From: Spirochaetaceae bacterium
Lineage (GTDB): Bacteria; Spirochaetota; Spirochaetia; Treponematales; Breznakiellaceae
Assembly (NCBI GenBank): GCA_031258625.1
Contig: JAIRMO010000122.1
Coordinates: 1-7,238, forward strand
Direction of reading: 5' to 3'
DNA: 7,238 bases
Each line of letters begins with the position of its first letter. Positions within the stretch are counted from its first letter, which is position 1. The notes under the pieces are model-generated. The model saw nothing but the letters and a program-made list of their open reading frames with translations. It was not told the DNA's origin and searched no databases. The position numbers were made by a program, and so were the translations under genes. Below are positions 6,358 through 7,238 of this stretch, one piece after another.

Positions 6358-7238
6358 AGGACATATTCTCCGTTAATGAGGGGCTCTAAAGAGCCTTGTT
6401 CAATCAAATCATCTTCTACGACAAGCGCGCTCCGGGAAGCGGGAATCACAAAACGCAGTTTCCCGGCCTTTTGCTTTTTATCACCCCGGAGGGCGGCCAT
6501 AAAATCTTTTTTATCCCCCATTTTGGGGTGGGGTACGGCGATCTCATACCCGAATGAACGGACTAAATCGGTAATTTCCACGGCCCGTTCCCGGGGGGTA
6601 ATACCCAGATGATGGCCCAATTCGCAGGAACGGACAAGGCCCCAGGCCACCGCCTCTCCGTGGGACAGGTTCCCCAGCCCGGCGGAGGATTCCAGGGCAT
6701 GGGCAAAGGTATGGCCTAGATTGAGCAGGGCCCGATCCGTACCGGTCTCTTGGGGATCCGCTTCAACAATCCGCCCCTTAATTTTTACGGAGGCGGCGAT
6801 AAGCTCAAAGAGGGGTTCCTCGTACTTCGGCAAAAGATCCTCCCCGGGAAATTCATCCCCCAGGACCTTGAGGGCGGTAACCATCCCCCCGTCGTCCAGC
6901 AGGGCGGTCTTGATAAGCTCCGCCATACCGGATTTCCATTCCCGCCGGGGCAGGGTAGTCAGGGCGTCCAGGGGCAGGTAAATATGCCCGGCGGGATAAA
7001 AGGTTCCTACAAGATTTTTTATACCCAGGAGATCAAATCCCGTTTTCCCCCCAAGGGCGGCGTCGGCCATGCCCAACAGGGTGGTGGAGACGATGCAGAG
7101 CTTACAACCCCGCATAAAAACAGACGCCCCAAAGGCGGTGAGATCGCTGATGACCCCTCCCCCTACAGCTATAAAAAGACCGTCCCTGCCAAGCCCCCCC
7201 GCCTTTGCCGCGGTCAGGATCTGCTCCACCGCGGGCCA
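6354..7238 (-). CDS. aroB: 3-dehydroquinate synthase, N-terminus cut by the window edge
   Basis: AroB converts DAHP to 3-dehydroquinate, the second step of the shikimate pathway, in the cytoplasm with NAD and Zn or Co. The visible 294 residues cover about four-fifths of the usual length, and the frame stays open through the edge (WPA before the GTG at 7229), so that GTG is internal. AVGGGVISD (24-32) is the NAD-binding glycine motif, STTLLGMADAALGGKTG (51-67) the phosphate/substrate loop and KN at 74-75 follows it. The metal ligands are Glu107 in GMAEL, His176 in LNLGHTFAH and His193 in SHGEAV. The C-terminal DKKQKAGKLRF matches the family's lysine-rich substrate motif. Variants such as SDLTAF and ADAALGG, where many bacteria have GDLAGF and VDSSVGG, look lineage-specific. 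Its stop overlaps the Omp85-like start by four bases. Confidence 0.95.
   Translation of the reverse strand, partial: WPAVEQILTAAKAGGLGRDGLFIAVGGGVISDLTAFGASVFMRGCKLCIVSTTLLGMADAALGGKTGFDLLGIKNLVGTFYPAGHIYLPLDALTTLPRREWKSGMAELIKTALLDDGGMVTALKVLGDEFPGEDLLPKYEEPLFELIAASVKIKGRIVEADPQETGTDRALLNLGHTFAHALESSAGLGNLSHGEAVAWGLVRSCELGHHLGITPRERAVEITDLVRSFGYEIAVPHPKMGDKKDFMAALRGDKKQKAGKLRFVIPASRSALVVEDDLIEQGSLEPLINGEYVL

Noticed and set aside
7227..7229. GTG as the true start of aroB
   Set aside because: The frame continues upstream to the window edge, and the AroB family needs roughly 60-75 more N-terminal residues, so the gene is simply truncated by the window.

Overview
The window looks like chromosomal DNA from a Gram-negative, moderately GC-rich bacterium. 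My best guess is a spirochaete of the Treponema group, such as the termite-gut treponemes. This rests on the style of the Omp85-like protein, the AroB variant motifs and the many G/C homopolymer runs, so the taxonomic call is an inference of moderate-to-low confidence. Every gene I can support lies on the minus strand, so transcription runs from position 7238 towards position 1. Spacing is tight: one 4-bp ATGA overlap, one 14-bp overlap and one 27-bp gap.

Layout in transcription order. (1) 7238-6354: 3-dehydroquinate synthase (AroB), cut by the window edge and lacking its N-terminus. (2) 6357-4741: an Omp85/BamA-like outer-membrane protein with a signal peptide, a short POTRA-like periplasmic part and a beta-barrel. 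It is coupled to aroB by an ATGA overlap. (3) A 39-bp gap carrying an AAGCGCTT palindrome that could be a LacI-family operator. (4) 4701-3298: an NAD- and metal-dependent family GH4 glycosidase with an unusual TTG start just after a six-G run. (5) 3270-1192: a large six-hairpin glycosidase of unproven specificity. (6) 1205-237: a GH43-type five-bladed-propeller glycosidase. (7) 348-110: a GC-rich composite inverted repeat that supplies the last codons of the GH43 gene and ends just before the next ribosome binding site. (8) 92-1: the first 30 codons of an ABC sugar-transporter permease of the MalF/UgpA type, running off the window. This gene is too short here to be found by an ORF length filter.

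Genes 4, 5, 6 and 8 form a carbohydrate-utilisation cassette. None of the three glycosidases has a visible signal peptide. The simplest model is that an ABC importer brings in oligosaccharides, which the three enzymes then dismantle in the cytoplasm. The substrate cannot be read from the sequence; uronate- or arabinose-containing plant or host glycans are reasonable candidates. The aroB-omp85 pair is probably a separate unit upstream, although no terminator is visible between the two groups.

The most notable signals are the composite repeat fused into the GH43 reading frame, the Asp in place of the expected Glu general acid in GH43, the poorly characterised six-hairpin enzyme, and G/C runs placed where slippage could switch the Omp85 gene or change the GH4 start. 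I found no RNA genes, CRISPR arrays, transposases or prophage genes.
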